Below, piece after piece: positions 51,644 through 59,371 of a stretch of 64,000 nt of DNA. Within the stretch, counting starts at the first letter, position 1. The number at the start of each line of letters is the position of its first letter. A program made the position numbers and the translations under genes. The stretch is from Nonomuraea sp. NEAU-A123 (GTDB lineage: Bacteria; Actinomycetota; Actinomycetes; Streptosporangiales; Streptosporangiaceae), in the NCBI RefSeq assembly GCF_018603905.1, contig NZ_JAHFZZ010000027.1, positions 62,001 through 126,000 on the forward strand, written 5' to 3'. The notes under the pieces were generated by a model. That model saw only the letters and a program-made list of their open reading frames with translations, had not been told where the DNA came from and made no database searches.

Positions 51644-54600
51644 CTACCCCGTGCCGGCGGAGAACACCACATCCACCCAGTAGTTGCTGGCCTGGAAGCT
51701 CTTCGTGGGGAAGCCGTTCGCCGCGCCGTACCGGTACAGGCCGTTGCCGCCGCTGCTCGCACTGTCCGGAGCGATGAGCGGGCCGTTGGTGTACTGCGTG
51801 GCGAAGTACTGCCTGTCCACCGAGTAGAACCCCGAGGTCGTGAAGTACGAGACCACATAGGTGGTATTCGCGGTGATCGTGACCGGTGTGGAGAAGTCCG
51901 CCCGCTGCCAACCGCTCGCCGTCTCGTTGCTGAACGCCACCGACGCCAGCAACTGACCACCGCTGGTCCACAAGTACCCGGTATGGCTCCCGGTGTTCTG
52001 CGCCCCCTTGAAGAACCGGACACCCAGGATCCTGCCGCCCGTCGTCGACCTGAACTTCACGCCCAGCGCGACGGCCGACGGATCATCGGCCGACTGAACC
52101 GTGGGAACCGTCGTGTCATCCCACAGGCTGTTCGTGGGCGGCGGCGCGGACGTCGTGTAGACGACGTCCACCCAGTAGTTGCTCGCCGAGAACGTCCTGT
52201 TGGGGAAGATGCTGCTCCCCGCGTACCGGTACACGCCGTTGCCGCCGCTGCTCGCACTGTCCGGAGCCGTGAGAGGACCGTTCACGAACGGGCTCGTGAA
52301 GTACGACAGGTTCCGCGCGTATCCACCGTTGGGCGCGAAGTACGAGGCCACATAGGTGGTGTTGGCGCTCACGTTGACCGGGGCCGAGAAGTTCACCTGC
52401 TGCCAGCCGCTCGTCGTCTCACCGGTGAACGTGGCTCTCGCCAGCAACTGGCCACTGCTGTCCCAGAGACTCCCGACGTGGGTGCCGTTGTTGCCCACCC
52501 CCTTGTAGAACCTGATCCCCGAGATGGCTCCCGCGGCCGAGGCCCGGAACTTCACCCCGACCTCGACCGCGTTCAGGTCATCGGTCGCGGTCACGGCGGG
52601 CACGGTGGACGGCGTCCAGATGCTGCACGGGCAGCCCGCGGTGACGGTGATGGTCCTCGAGGTGGGGGTCGCCTGGAGGTTGCCGCTGTCGTCGACCGCC
52701 CTGACCATGATGGTCTTGGAGCCGCCGGTCTGGAACGACGCTTCGTACTGCCAGGTGGCGCGGCCCGTCGCCTGACGCCACTGGGTGCCGCCGTCGATCG
52801 ACACCTCCACGGCGGCCACCACTCCTCCCCCGGTGTCAGCCGCCGTTCCCTGGATCAGGACGGTTCCGGACGGCACGGTCGCCCCGGCGGCCGGACTGGT
52901 GATCACCGTGGTGGGTGGAGTGGTGTCGGTCGACGCGGTCGCCGCGACGAGCCCCGGTTGGAGGCTGACCGGCTGAGCTCTCATGTCGGCCAGGAGATTG
53001 ACCGTCGCCTGCTGGATTCTGACGTCTGTGGGGGTGCCCGCCCGGTCATGGACGGCGTCCAGGCCCCACGCCCACTGGACAGTGCCGGCGCCGAAGACGA
53101 GCGCGCCGCTGGAGGCCTTGTAGACCGTCAGATTGTGCGTCGCGGTTCCGGCGCCGTAGGTGCTCCCGTAGTCGAGCAGGTATTTGTTGGTCGTGGTCAG
53201 CGTCGTCCGGGAGAGCCGCACCAGCCCCGGCGGCGAGAAGTCATCGTCGGGAGACAGATCCCATTCGAACCCGAGCATTCCCGCGGCGAACGTCGCGGTC
53301 TGTCCGGGCTGCAGGCTGGCAACGGACGTGTTGCGCCAGAGCCGCATCGGGCCGTACTCCGCAGGAACGTTCATCGGGTCGTTGACGGTCCCGTTGATCA
53401 CGAAGCGGGTCCCGCTCACCCGGTTCTCCGGCCTGCCCCCGTCCGAGGGCGGCGAGAATCGCGGGTCGCGCCACGTCCCGGTCCAGAGCGGACTGGGGTC
53501 GATCTTGGCGTTGGCGTGCGTCTCCTTGTAGCAGACAAGCGTCCGGAACGGCGTGGCCGTGCCGTCGATGCTCGGCTCCCATCTGGTCTTCCAGAACATC
53601 TCGTTGCCAGAGAAGAACGCCACGTTCACGCCGGCGTTACTGGCGCTCTCAACGGCGTTGCGCTGCTCGTTCGACCAGTACTCGTCATGCCCGACGGACA
53701 GGAACGCCCGGTGCTCCAGCAGTTCCGCACCGTGCGCGGCGGTTTCCACCTCGCTGGAATAGCTCACGTCGTAGCCGTTGGACTCGAGCCAGCGAATCAT
53801 GGGGTACTCGGCGTTGAAGAAGAAACCCTCGGGCGCGTCCATCTGTCCGGCGCCGCGCGTGACGAACGGACGGTTGTAACTGACCTTGTAGGCGCGGCCC
53901 GCCGGGCTACCGAAGTACAGGCTGTTCCCGCCGTACCTGTTGTACGCCTGCCAGGTCGTGTCCGAGGTCTGCACCAGGATCTCCGCACCCCTGGTGTCAT
54001 CCCGGACCACGAAAATGATGTGGCTGGCCCCGCTCCCGTCCTCCCGCACCAGCTTGGCGATGTAGACCCCGGAGACGGCGTCGTTGGGCACCAGCCAGGA
54101 GGCCGACACCGCCCAGTTCCCGCAGTCGATGAGCCCGGTCGCCGCATTCTGTAGACAGGCAGGCTGCTGCTGGGGCAGGGAGACGGACGGCTGGACCGTC
54201 GTGATGAATCGCGCCCCCATTCCGCCGTAATAACCGATGCGGTAGATGTCGAGGCGATAATCGATCGAGACGGTGTCGACCTTGAACCGTACGGTCTCCC
54301 CTTTGACGGCGCTCATCTGCGTCGCATAGCCCTGGATGGCAGTGCTGCCCGCCCCCACCACGTCCCATTCGCTGGCCGGGTTGCCGGGCTTGTTGTTCTC
54401 ATTACAGATGACGGAGGTCGGCGGACAGACCGCTCTCCTGCCGCCGCCAGGCTTTCCCAAGCGAGCCGCACGCACCTGCCTGCGAGCCCCCTTCGCGACC
54501 CGCGCGGCGAACCCCGACGCACTCCGCCCCGGCCCTTTGGCGACCGCACCACCGGCAGGGGCCACGCCACCGACCGGATCGACCGCGACGACCGGTGAGG

Positions 54601-54730
54601 GCGCTTGAACCCCGGCGCCTGATCCACTCTCCAGCCCGCACACAAAGCCGGCGGCTATGGCAATAGCCAGCCCGATCCTGGACAGCCGCCGCCCGACACT
54701 GGCTCTCTTCTCATGGTCAGACACGTGCAC
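51644..54730 (-). CDS. Secreted N,N-dimethylformamidase-like protein with Ig-like and DUF4082 domains
   Basis: 1028-residue exported protein. Basic N-terminus and a helix (IGLAIAIAAGFVCGLES, about 19-35) act as signal. Residues about 110-600 match the large-subunit-like region of N,N-dimethylformamidase: WDVVGAGSTAIQGYATQ, YRIGYYGGMGARFI, YNRYGGNSLYFG, FLSVGHDEYWS, FFSGNEMFWKTRW. An Ig-like domain (about 620-700) with PPTTVITSPAAGATV and two DUF4082 domains (about 710-860 and 875-1028, each with FYKG/FFKG...GSLWDSSGQLL) follow. The start is GTG 54730 or 54724, both with weak ribosome-binding sites. Function unknown. Confidence 0.85.
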   Translation of the reverse strand: MHVSDHEKRASVGRRLSRIGLAIAIAAGFVCGLESGSGAGVQAPSPVVAVDPVGGVAPAGGAVAKGPGRSASGFAARVAKGARRQVRAARLGKPGGGRRAVCPPTSVICNENNKPGNPASEWDVVGAGSTAIQGYATQMSAVKGETVRFKVDTVSIDYRLDIYRIGYYGGMGARFITTVQPSVSLPQQQPACLQNAATGLIDCGNWAVSASWLVPNDAVSGVYIAKLVREDGSGASHIIFVVRDDTRGAEILVQTSDTTWQAYNRYGGNSLYFGSPAGRAYKVSYNRPFVTRGAGQMDAPEGFFFNAEYPMIRWLESNGYDVSYSSEVETAAHGAELLEHRAFLSVGHDEYWSNEQRNAVESASNAGVNVAFFSGNEMFWKTRWEPSIDGTATPFRTLVCYKETHANAKIDPSPLWTGTWRDPRFSPPSDGGRPENRVSGTRFVINGTVNDPMNVPAEYGPMRLWRNTSVASLQPGQTATFAAGMLGFEWDLSPDDDFSPPGLVRLSRTTLTTTNKYLLDYGSTYGAGTATHNLTVYKASSGALVFGAGTVQWAWGLDAVHDRAGTPTDVRIQQATVNLLADMRAQPVSLQPGLVAATASTDTTPPTTVITSPAAGATVPSGTVLIQGTAADTGGGVVAAVEVSIDGGTQWRQATGRATWQYEASFQTGGSKTIMVRAVDDSGNLQATPTSRTITVTAGCPCSIWTPSTVPAVTATDDLNAVEVGVKFRASAAGAISGIRFYKGVGNNGTHVGSLWDSSGQLLARATFTGETTSGWQQVNFSAPVNVSANTTYVASYFAPNGGYARNLSYFTSPFVNGPLTAPDSASSGGNGVYRYAGSSIFPNRTFSASNYWVDVVYTTSAPPPTNSLWDDTTVPTVQSADDPSAVALGVKFRSTTGGRILGVRFFKGAQNTGSHTGYLWTSGGQLLASVAFSNETASGWQRADFSTPVTITANTTYVVSYFTTSGFYSVDRQYFATQYTNGPLIAPDSASSGGNGLYRYGAANGFPTKSFQASNYWVDVVFSAGTG
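51700..52500 (-). repeat. Two DUF4082 repeats in one gene
   Basis: The two domains are close copies at protein level: both contain GNGVYRYAG- or GNGLYRYGA-type ends, APDSASSGG, and SASNYWVDVV/QASNYWVDVV. They look like a tandem domain duplication. Limits are approximate. Confidence 0.7.
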
Positions 54731-55193
54731 CCCAGGTCAAGACGGCGAAATCCGCAGTGATCATCGACTCGTGACGCATGCTACGGGCCGAACCGGGGGC
54801 TCCTAATGCGAGCACTGATATGACAGCAGCTCTTATGAAATGGGCGTGTCGCCACTAATAGCGAGAAAAATCCCCAACAAATCAAAGATCCCAATAAACC
54901 GCGCCCGGAGACATCGCTCCAGCCAACACTGAGATGACGAGCAACCTTAAACAGCCCAAATCGGCCAACAGGCGGGCGAAGCCCGCACCAAAAAGAAAAA
55001 CGCCCGAGCGAAGCGAGGCCCTACAGGGGGTCGGGCCTGTGGCCCGACTGGCAAAAAACAGCCCTCGCGAAGCGAGGCCCTTTGGCCCGACGCTGGGGGT
55101 TCGGGGGTTATCCCCCGATGCAAACAACGCGGAGGCCGCGGGGAGCATGCCCCCCGAAGGGGCACATGCGACCAAGACAACCCCGCCGACGCG
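54731..55193. other. Gene-free, hairpin-rich region 3' of tRNA-Ala copy 2
   Basis: No credible gene. The part from about 54820 to 54960 is noticeably A/T-richer than its neighbours. From about 54965 short hairpins follow one another: GGGC-GAA-GCCC, GTCGGGCC-TGT-GGCCCGAC, CCTCGC-GAA-GCGAGG. The sequence GCGAAGCGAGGCCC occurs at about 55013 and again at about 55069. On the minus strand these are just downstream of tRNA-Ala and could form a terminator or processing cluster. It could also be a degraded insertion at a tRNA gene. Confidence 0.6.
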
Positions 55194-55266
55194 TGGAGCT
55201 ATGGGGATTCGAACCCCAGACCCCCTCCATGCCATGGAGGTGCGCTACCAGCTGCGCTATAGCCCC
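55194..55266 (-). tRNA. tRNA-Ala (GGC anticodon), copy 2
   Basis: 73 bases identical to the copy at 26141-26213, with the same acceptor stem, anticodon GGC and T arm. CCA not encoded. The flanks differ from copy 1: hairpin-rich sequence lies on its 3' side and the dual GntR/TetR regulator gene 66 bases from its 5' side. Confidence 0.95.
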
Positions 55267-55331
55267 TGGTCACCGCTACGAGTTCGCTCGTTGCGGCGCT
55301 CCGAGAGCATATAGGCATCCTTGGGATTCGC

Positions 55332-56315
55332 CTAATCGCGTCGGCCGTGCGCCACACCGGCCACCAGAACCGCCAGCCCGTCCAGTTGGCGCCGCAGCCC
55401 GAACTCGAAGAGCGAGTCCAGGTCGAGGTCGAGTCCGGGCTGCACGATGACCCTGGCCATGGTCGGGAAGCCGCCGGAGGAGAGCACCTCGGCCAGTTGC
55501 CCCTCCCTGGCCCGCACCCACTCGTCGTCGGTCTCCGCCTGCGCCTGGACCTCGGCCTCCAGGCTCGCCGCGACCCCGCGTACGAACCCGGCCAGGGACA
55601 CGCTGGCGTGCAGCATGGCGTTCGGGGTGAGGCCGAGGCCGTCGATGGCGCGCAGGACCCATTCGGTGTGCGCCATCCCGTTGCGGACGAACTCAGGTCT
55701 GGTGAGCGGGATGGCCTGGGACAGCCAGGGGTGGCGGCGGTAGAGACGCCATTGCAGCCGCAGCGACACCTCAAGCTGGGCGCGCCAGCCGGACGGCGGC
55801 TGTGCGGGCAGCGGCATCTCGCCGTAGGCGGCGTCGGCCATCAGGTGGACGAGCTCGACCTTGTTCCGTACGTGCCGGTAAAGGGACATGGCCGAAGCGC
55901 CGAGTTCGATGGCGATGCGGCGCATGGTGACGGCGGCGAGCCCCTCGCTGTCGGCGATCTTGATGGCCGTGCGGAAGATGCGTTGCTTGGTCAGGTCCGG
56001 TACGGGCCGGCGGGCGAACTCCAGCGTCCCGCCACGGCCGCCGTCGGCCAGCCGATCAATCCCGGTCAATCCATCCGAATCTGGCAAGCGGTCGGCCTGG
56101 TCGACCACGACGGTGCCGATCCCGGGCACCGGACGTACCAGCCCGTCGTCCCGGAGCGCTCCAATCACCTTGGTAGCCGTGGCCATCGCCACGCCCCAGT
56201 CCCGCATGATCTGCCGCGTGGACGGGATCCGGTCCCCCGCTACCAGCTCCCCTGCGGCGATTCGCCGCCGCAGCTCGCGGACGATCCGGAGGTAGGGCAC
56301 CTCACCTCGATCCAC
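55332..56315 (-). CDS. Dual GntR/TetR regulator
   Basis: 327-residue regulator with two DNA-binding domains. Residues 1-72 are a GntR-type winged helix (PYLRIVRELRRRIAAGELVAGDRIPS, MRDWGVAMATATKVIGALRDDGLV). After a short linker, residues about 108-155 are a TetR HTH (KQRIFRTAIKIADSEGLAAVTMRRIAIELGASAMSLYRHVRN), and the TetR_C-type domain follows to the end. Such fusions are known in actinobacteria. GTG 56315 has GAGGAGA 8 bases upstream. Immediately upstream are two 13-bp inverted arms with 36 bases between. It is alone on its strand. Confidence 0.88.
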   Translation of the reverse strand: MDRGEVPYLRIVRELRRRIAAGELVAGDRIPSTRQIMRDWGVAMATATKVIGALRDDGLVRPVPGIGTVVVDQADRLPDSDGLTGIDRLADGGRGGTLEFARRPVPDLTKQRIFRTAIKIADSEGLAAVTMRRIAIELGASAMSLYRHVRNKVELVHLMADAAYGEMPLPAQPPSGWRAQLEVSLRLQWRLYRRHPWLSQAIPLTRPEFVRNGMAHTEWVLRAIDGLGLTPNAMLHASVSLAGFVRGVAASLEAEVQAQAETDDEWVRAREGQLAEVLSSGGFPTMARVIVQPGLDLDLDSLFEFGLRRQLDGLAVLVAGVAHGRRD

Positions 56316-56329
56316 CGCGAAATCTCCTC

Positions 56330-56391
56330 ATCGCTCTAGTGCACCGAACGACATAACACCACATCGTCTCTGCCGCCCGCACTAGAGCGAT
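56330..56391. promoter_or_regulatory. Paired inverted operator arms upstream of the dual regulator
   Basis: ATCGCTCTAGTGC (56330-56342) and GCACTAGAGCGAT (56379-56391) are perfect inverted copies, 13 bases each, with 36 bases between, about 49 bases centre to centre. The proximal arm sits next to the ribosome-binding site. The gap would hold the promoter (TTATGT on the minus strand is a possible -10), so bound protein could clamp or loop it. Confidence 0.8.
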
Positions 56392-56480
56392 AAATCCTGG
56401 TATTCCGAAAAAGAGGGCATGCGTACGCTGTACACACCACCGAACCAGGCCGGAAACCGCCGACGCGCAGCGGGGAGAGG

Positions 56481-57104
56481 CTAGGCGTCAGGCCGGTCGT
56501 CGCTGTTGACGGGCTCCGGCAGCGTGCCCGCGTTGTGCTCGAGCAGCCGCCACCCCTTACGCCCCTCCTGCAGCACCGACCAGGAACAGTTGCCGAGCCC
56601 GCCCAGCGCGGGCCAGAGCTCCTCGGGCAGCCCCAGCATTTCGCAGATGCCCAGCCGCAGCGCCGCACCGTGCGAGGCCACCACCAGCAGGCCGTCGTGG
56701 TCGAGCCGGTCGGCCCAGCGACGCATGGCGACGGCCACCCGGCGGGCCACCTCGCCGACCGGCTCGCCGTCGGGCGCCTCCCAGGCCACGTACTCCTCCG
56801 GCCAGCGCGCGGCGATCTCCTCGCGGGTCAGGCCCTCCCACAGGCCGCCGCCGCGCTCCCGGAAGTCCTTGTCGACCGACACCTCAAGGCCGACGATCCG
56901 GCCGAGCGCGAGCGCGGTGTCGTTGGCCCGCTGGAGGTCGGAGGAGACGATGGCCGTGGGCCGCAGCGATGCCAGCAGCGACGCGGCCCTGGCCGCCTGG
57001 GCGACGCCGGTCCCGTCGAGCGGGATGTCGGAGTGGCCTTGAAAGCGGTGCTCGACGTTCCACAGCGTTTGGCCGTGCCTGAGGCAGACGATCCTCTTGC
57101 TCAA
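56481..57104 (-). CDS. Histidine phosphatase family protein
   Basis: 207-residue phosphatase of the phosphoglycerate-mutase-like superfamily. The catalytic RHG is in VCLRHGQTLWN (about residues 6-16), with the second His in VASHGAALRLG and the acid E in ERGGGLWEG. In actinobacteria the gene after rsfS is usually such a phosphatase (GpgP-like in mycobacteria), but substrate cannot be stated. TTG at 57104 overlaps the stop of rsfS (TTGA), so the two are coupled. Confidence 0.9.
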   Translation of the reverse strand: MSKRIVCLRHGQTLWNVEHRFQGHSDIPLDGTGVAQAARAASLLASLRPTAIVSSDLQRANDTALALGRIVGLEVSVDKDFRERGGGLWEGLTREEIAARWPEEYVAWEAPDGEPVGEVARRVAVAMRRWADRLDHDGLLVVASHGAALRLGICEMLGLPEELWPALGGLGNCSWSVLQEGRKGWRLLEHNAGTLPEPVNSDDRPDA

Positions 57105-57496
57105 GTGCGGGCCCGCTGGATGTTGGCCTGCGCCACGCTCTCCGGCAGGGGGATGGCCGGGCAGTCCTTCCAGAGGCGCTCGAGCGCGTAGAAGGTGCGG
57201 TCCTCCTCGTGCTGCACGTGCACGACGATGTCGAGGTAGTCGAGGAGCACCCAGCGGCCCTCTCGCTCGCCCTCGCGGCGTACCGGCTTGGCGTCGGCGT
57301 CGGCGCGCAGCCTGTCTTCTATCTCGTCCACGATGGCGCGGACCTGGCGATCGTTCGTGGCGGAGCAGAGCAGGAACGCGTCGGTGATGACGAGCTGCTC
57401 GCTCACGTCGTAGGCGAGGATGTCATCTGCCAGCTTGTCGGCCGCGGCCTCGGCGGCGATCTGGACTAGCTGAACGGCTCTTTCGGATGCGGTCAC
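57101..57496 (-). CDS. rsfS: Ribosomal silencing factor RsfS
   Basis: 131-residue RsfS (DUF143, RsfA). It binds ribosomal protein uL14 and blocks subunit joining when nutrients are low. The family core is visible: AAADKLADDILAYDVSEQLVITDAFLLCSATNDRQVRAIVDEIE and RWVLLDYLDIVVHV. The usual position after nadD is kept. Start is GTG 57496. A C-terminal tail (ESVAQANIQRART) is slightly longer than average. Coupled to the downstream phosphatase gene. Confidence 0.96.
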   Translation of the reverse strand: MTASERAVQLVQIAAEAAADKLADDILAYDVSEQLVITDAFLLCSATNDRQVRAIVDEIEDRLRADADAKPVRREGEREGRWVLLDYLDIVVHVQHEEDRTFYALERLWKDCPAIPLPESVAQANIQRART

Positions 57497-57587
57497 GATG
57501 CGGGTCGGTCCTCCTGTGTCGGCAACATGCCCCTATGTCGAGGGTACCCGTTAGCGCTCCGGAGCCCCACGTACGGCACGAGTACCT

Positions 57588-58205
57588 TCAGCCCTCCGCA
57601 TGATAAAGGCCGCGTTTGTTGATGTACTGCACAATTCCATCCGGCACCAGGTACCAGATCGGCTCACCCTTCTCCACCCGCTGCCTGCACTCCGACGAGG
57701 AGATGGCCAGGGCGGGGATCTCGAGCAGGGTCACCTTTCCCGGCGGCAGGCCCGGATCGTGCAGGGTGTGACCAGGCCGCGTACAGCCCACGAAATGAGC
57801 GAGCTCGAACAGCTCCTCGGCGTCCTGCCAGGTGAGGATCGCCCCAAGGGCGTCGGCTCCGGTGATGAAGTAGAGCTGCGCCTGCGGTCCGTATATTTCG
57901 GAAATATCACGCAAAGTGTCGATGGTAAAAGTGGGTCCGGGCCGGTCGACGTCCACCCGGCTCACCGAGAAGCGGGGGTTCGACGCGGTCGCGATCACGG
58001 TCATCAGATAGCGGTCCTCGGGCGCGGACACCTCGCGCTCCGACTTCTGGTAGGGCCGGCCCGTAGGCACGAAGACAACCTCGTCGAGATCGAAGTGGTG
58101 AGCCACTTCGCTGGCGGCGACCAGGTGACCGTGGTGTATCGGGTCGAACGTCCCACCCATCACACCCACGCGTCGCATTCCCTGGACACTCGGCGCGTTC
58201 ATCAT
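57588..58205 (-). CDS. nadD: Nicotinate-nucleotide adenylyltransferase NadD
   Basis: 205-residue enzyme that makes nicotinate adenine dinucleotide from NaMN and ATP in NAD synthesis. The nucleotidyltransferase motif GGTFDPIHHGHL holds the HxGH pattern, and the second motif ISSSECRQR (SSxxR-like ISSSECR) is near the C-terminus. ATG 58205 or ATG 58178 (RRVGVMGGTFD follows) could be the start; the latter fits the family N-terminus better but the former has no strong counter-evidence. rsfS follows after 91 bases. The stop lies 87 bases from the promoter region of rsfS. Confidence 0.94.
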   Translation of the reverse strand: MMNAPSVQGMRRVGVMGGTFDPIHHGHLVAASEVAHHFDLDEVVFVPTGRPYQKSEREVSAPEDRYLMTVIATASNPRFSVSRVDVDRPGPTFTIDTLRDISEIYGPQAQLYFITGADALGAILTWQDAEELFELAHFVGCTRPGHTLHDPGLPPGKVTLLEIPALAISSSECRQRVEKGEPIWYLVPDGIVQYINKRGLYHAEG

Positions 58206-58322
58206 GAAAGGACCCTACGCGGAAGCTATCCGGCACCATCATGGCACCCCCCGCAGACCTACGCGGTGACGAACGTAAGGATGAACGCGCATCGTCCCGG
58301 CTGCCGACGTAGCATGCCGGGC

Positions 58323-59345
58323 ATGACGACCACCCCGGACCGAAACCGCGTCCAACTGCCCGGCATCTCGTCTCGTGCCTACGAACACCCCGCAGACCGG
58401 TCCGCGCTGGTCGCTCTGCGTAAGTTGAGTGGGTTCGACACGGTTCTTAAGCAGATGTCCGGCCTCATCAGTGAGCGCCGCCTGCGCCTGATGTACCTGG
58501 CGTCGGCCGTGCGCGTGAGCGAGACCCAGTTCCGCTCCCTCTACGACATGGGCCGCGATGCCGCCTACGTCCTCGACCTGCACCGGATCCCCGAGATCTA
58601 CGTTCAGCAGGACCCGCAGGTCCAGGCCAAGGCCATCGGCTTCGACGACCCGTTCATCGTCGTGACCACCGGCCTGCTCAACCTCATGAACGAGGAGGAG
58701 CAGCGCTTCGTCATCGGGCACGAGACCTCGCACATCCTGTCGGGTCACGCCGTCTACCGGACGATGCTCGACATCCTCACCCGCCTGGCCACCCGCGTCG
58801 CCTGGATCCCGCTCGGCTACATCGGCCTGCGCGCGATCGTCGCGGGCCTGGAGGAGTGGTACCGCAAGTCGGAGCTCTCCTCCGACCGCGGCGGCCTGCT
58901 CACCGGCCAGGACCCCGAGGCGGCCAAGCGCGCGCTGATGAAGCTGGCCGGCGGCGCCTACACCCACGAGATGAACATCGAGGCGTTCCTGGAGCAGTAC
59001 CAGGAATACGACACCGCAGGCGACCTTCGCGACGGCTTCCTCAAGGTGCTCAACCTGCTCGGCACCACCCACCCGTTCGCCGTGGTGCGCGTGGCCGAGC
59101 TCGACAAGTGGCACCGCGGCGGCGAGTACGAGCGCATCCTCGGCGGCGACTACCCGCGCAGGGAGGACGACCCCAACGCCCGCGTCACCGACGAGATCAA
59201 GGCAGCGGCCGAGTCCTACCGCGCGTCGTGGTCCCAGTCGCAGGATCCGTTCATCGGCGTGCTGCGCGACGTGGCAGAGGGCGCGGTCAACGCGGGCGAG
59301 CGCATCTTCAACCGCTTCTCCCGCCGCGACGGCGGCCAAGGCTGA
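58323..59345 (+). CDS. M48-family metallopeptidase
   Basis: 340-residue zinc peptidase. The metal site is HETSH (H133, E134, H137), a clean HExxH, and the downstream ligand is probably in SELSSDRGGLL. Unlike HtpX it has no N-terminal membrane helices; a hydrophobic stretch after the active site (WIPLGYIGLRAIVAGL, about 160-175) may contact the membrane. Two ATGs (58314 and 58323) are possible. It diverges from nadD. Target proteins unknown. Confidence 0.9.
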   Translation: MTTTPDRNRVQLPGISSRAYEHPADRSALVALRKLSGFDTVLKQMSGLISERRLRLMYLASAVRVSETQFRSLYDMGRDAAYVLDLHRIPEIYVQQDPQVQAKAIGFDDPFIVVTTGLLNLMNEEEQRFVIGHETSHILSGHAVYRTMLDILTRLATRVAWIPLGYIGLRAIVAGLEEWYRKSELSSDRGGLLTGQDPEAAKRALMKLAGGAYTHEMNIEAFLEQYQEYDTAGDLRDGFLKVLNLLGTTHPFAVVRVAELDKWHRGGEYERILGGDYPRREDDPNARVTDEIKAAAESYRASWSQSQDPFIGVLRDVAEGAVNAGERIFNRFSRRDGGQG

Positions 59346-59371
59346 TCCAGCAGTACAGAAGCGTTCAGCAG

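Noticed and set aside
54882..55235. A 117-codon minus-strand frame through tRNA-Ala copy 2
   Set aside because: Its first codons read the tRNA itself and the rest covers the hairpin region; no ribosome-binding site and no protein-like motif.
26141..55266. tRNA-Ala copies taken as attL/attR of an integrated element
   Set aside because: Both are complete 73-base genes with unlike flanks, and no integrase, excisionase or replication gene lies between them.
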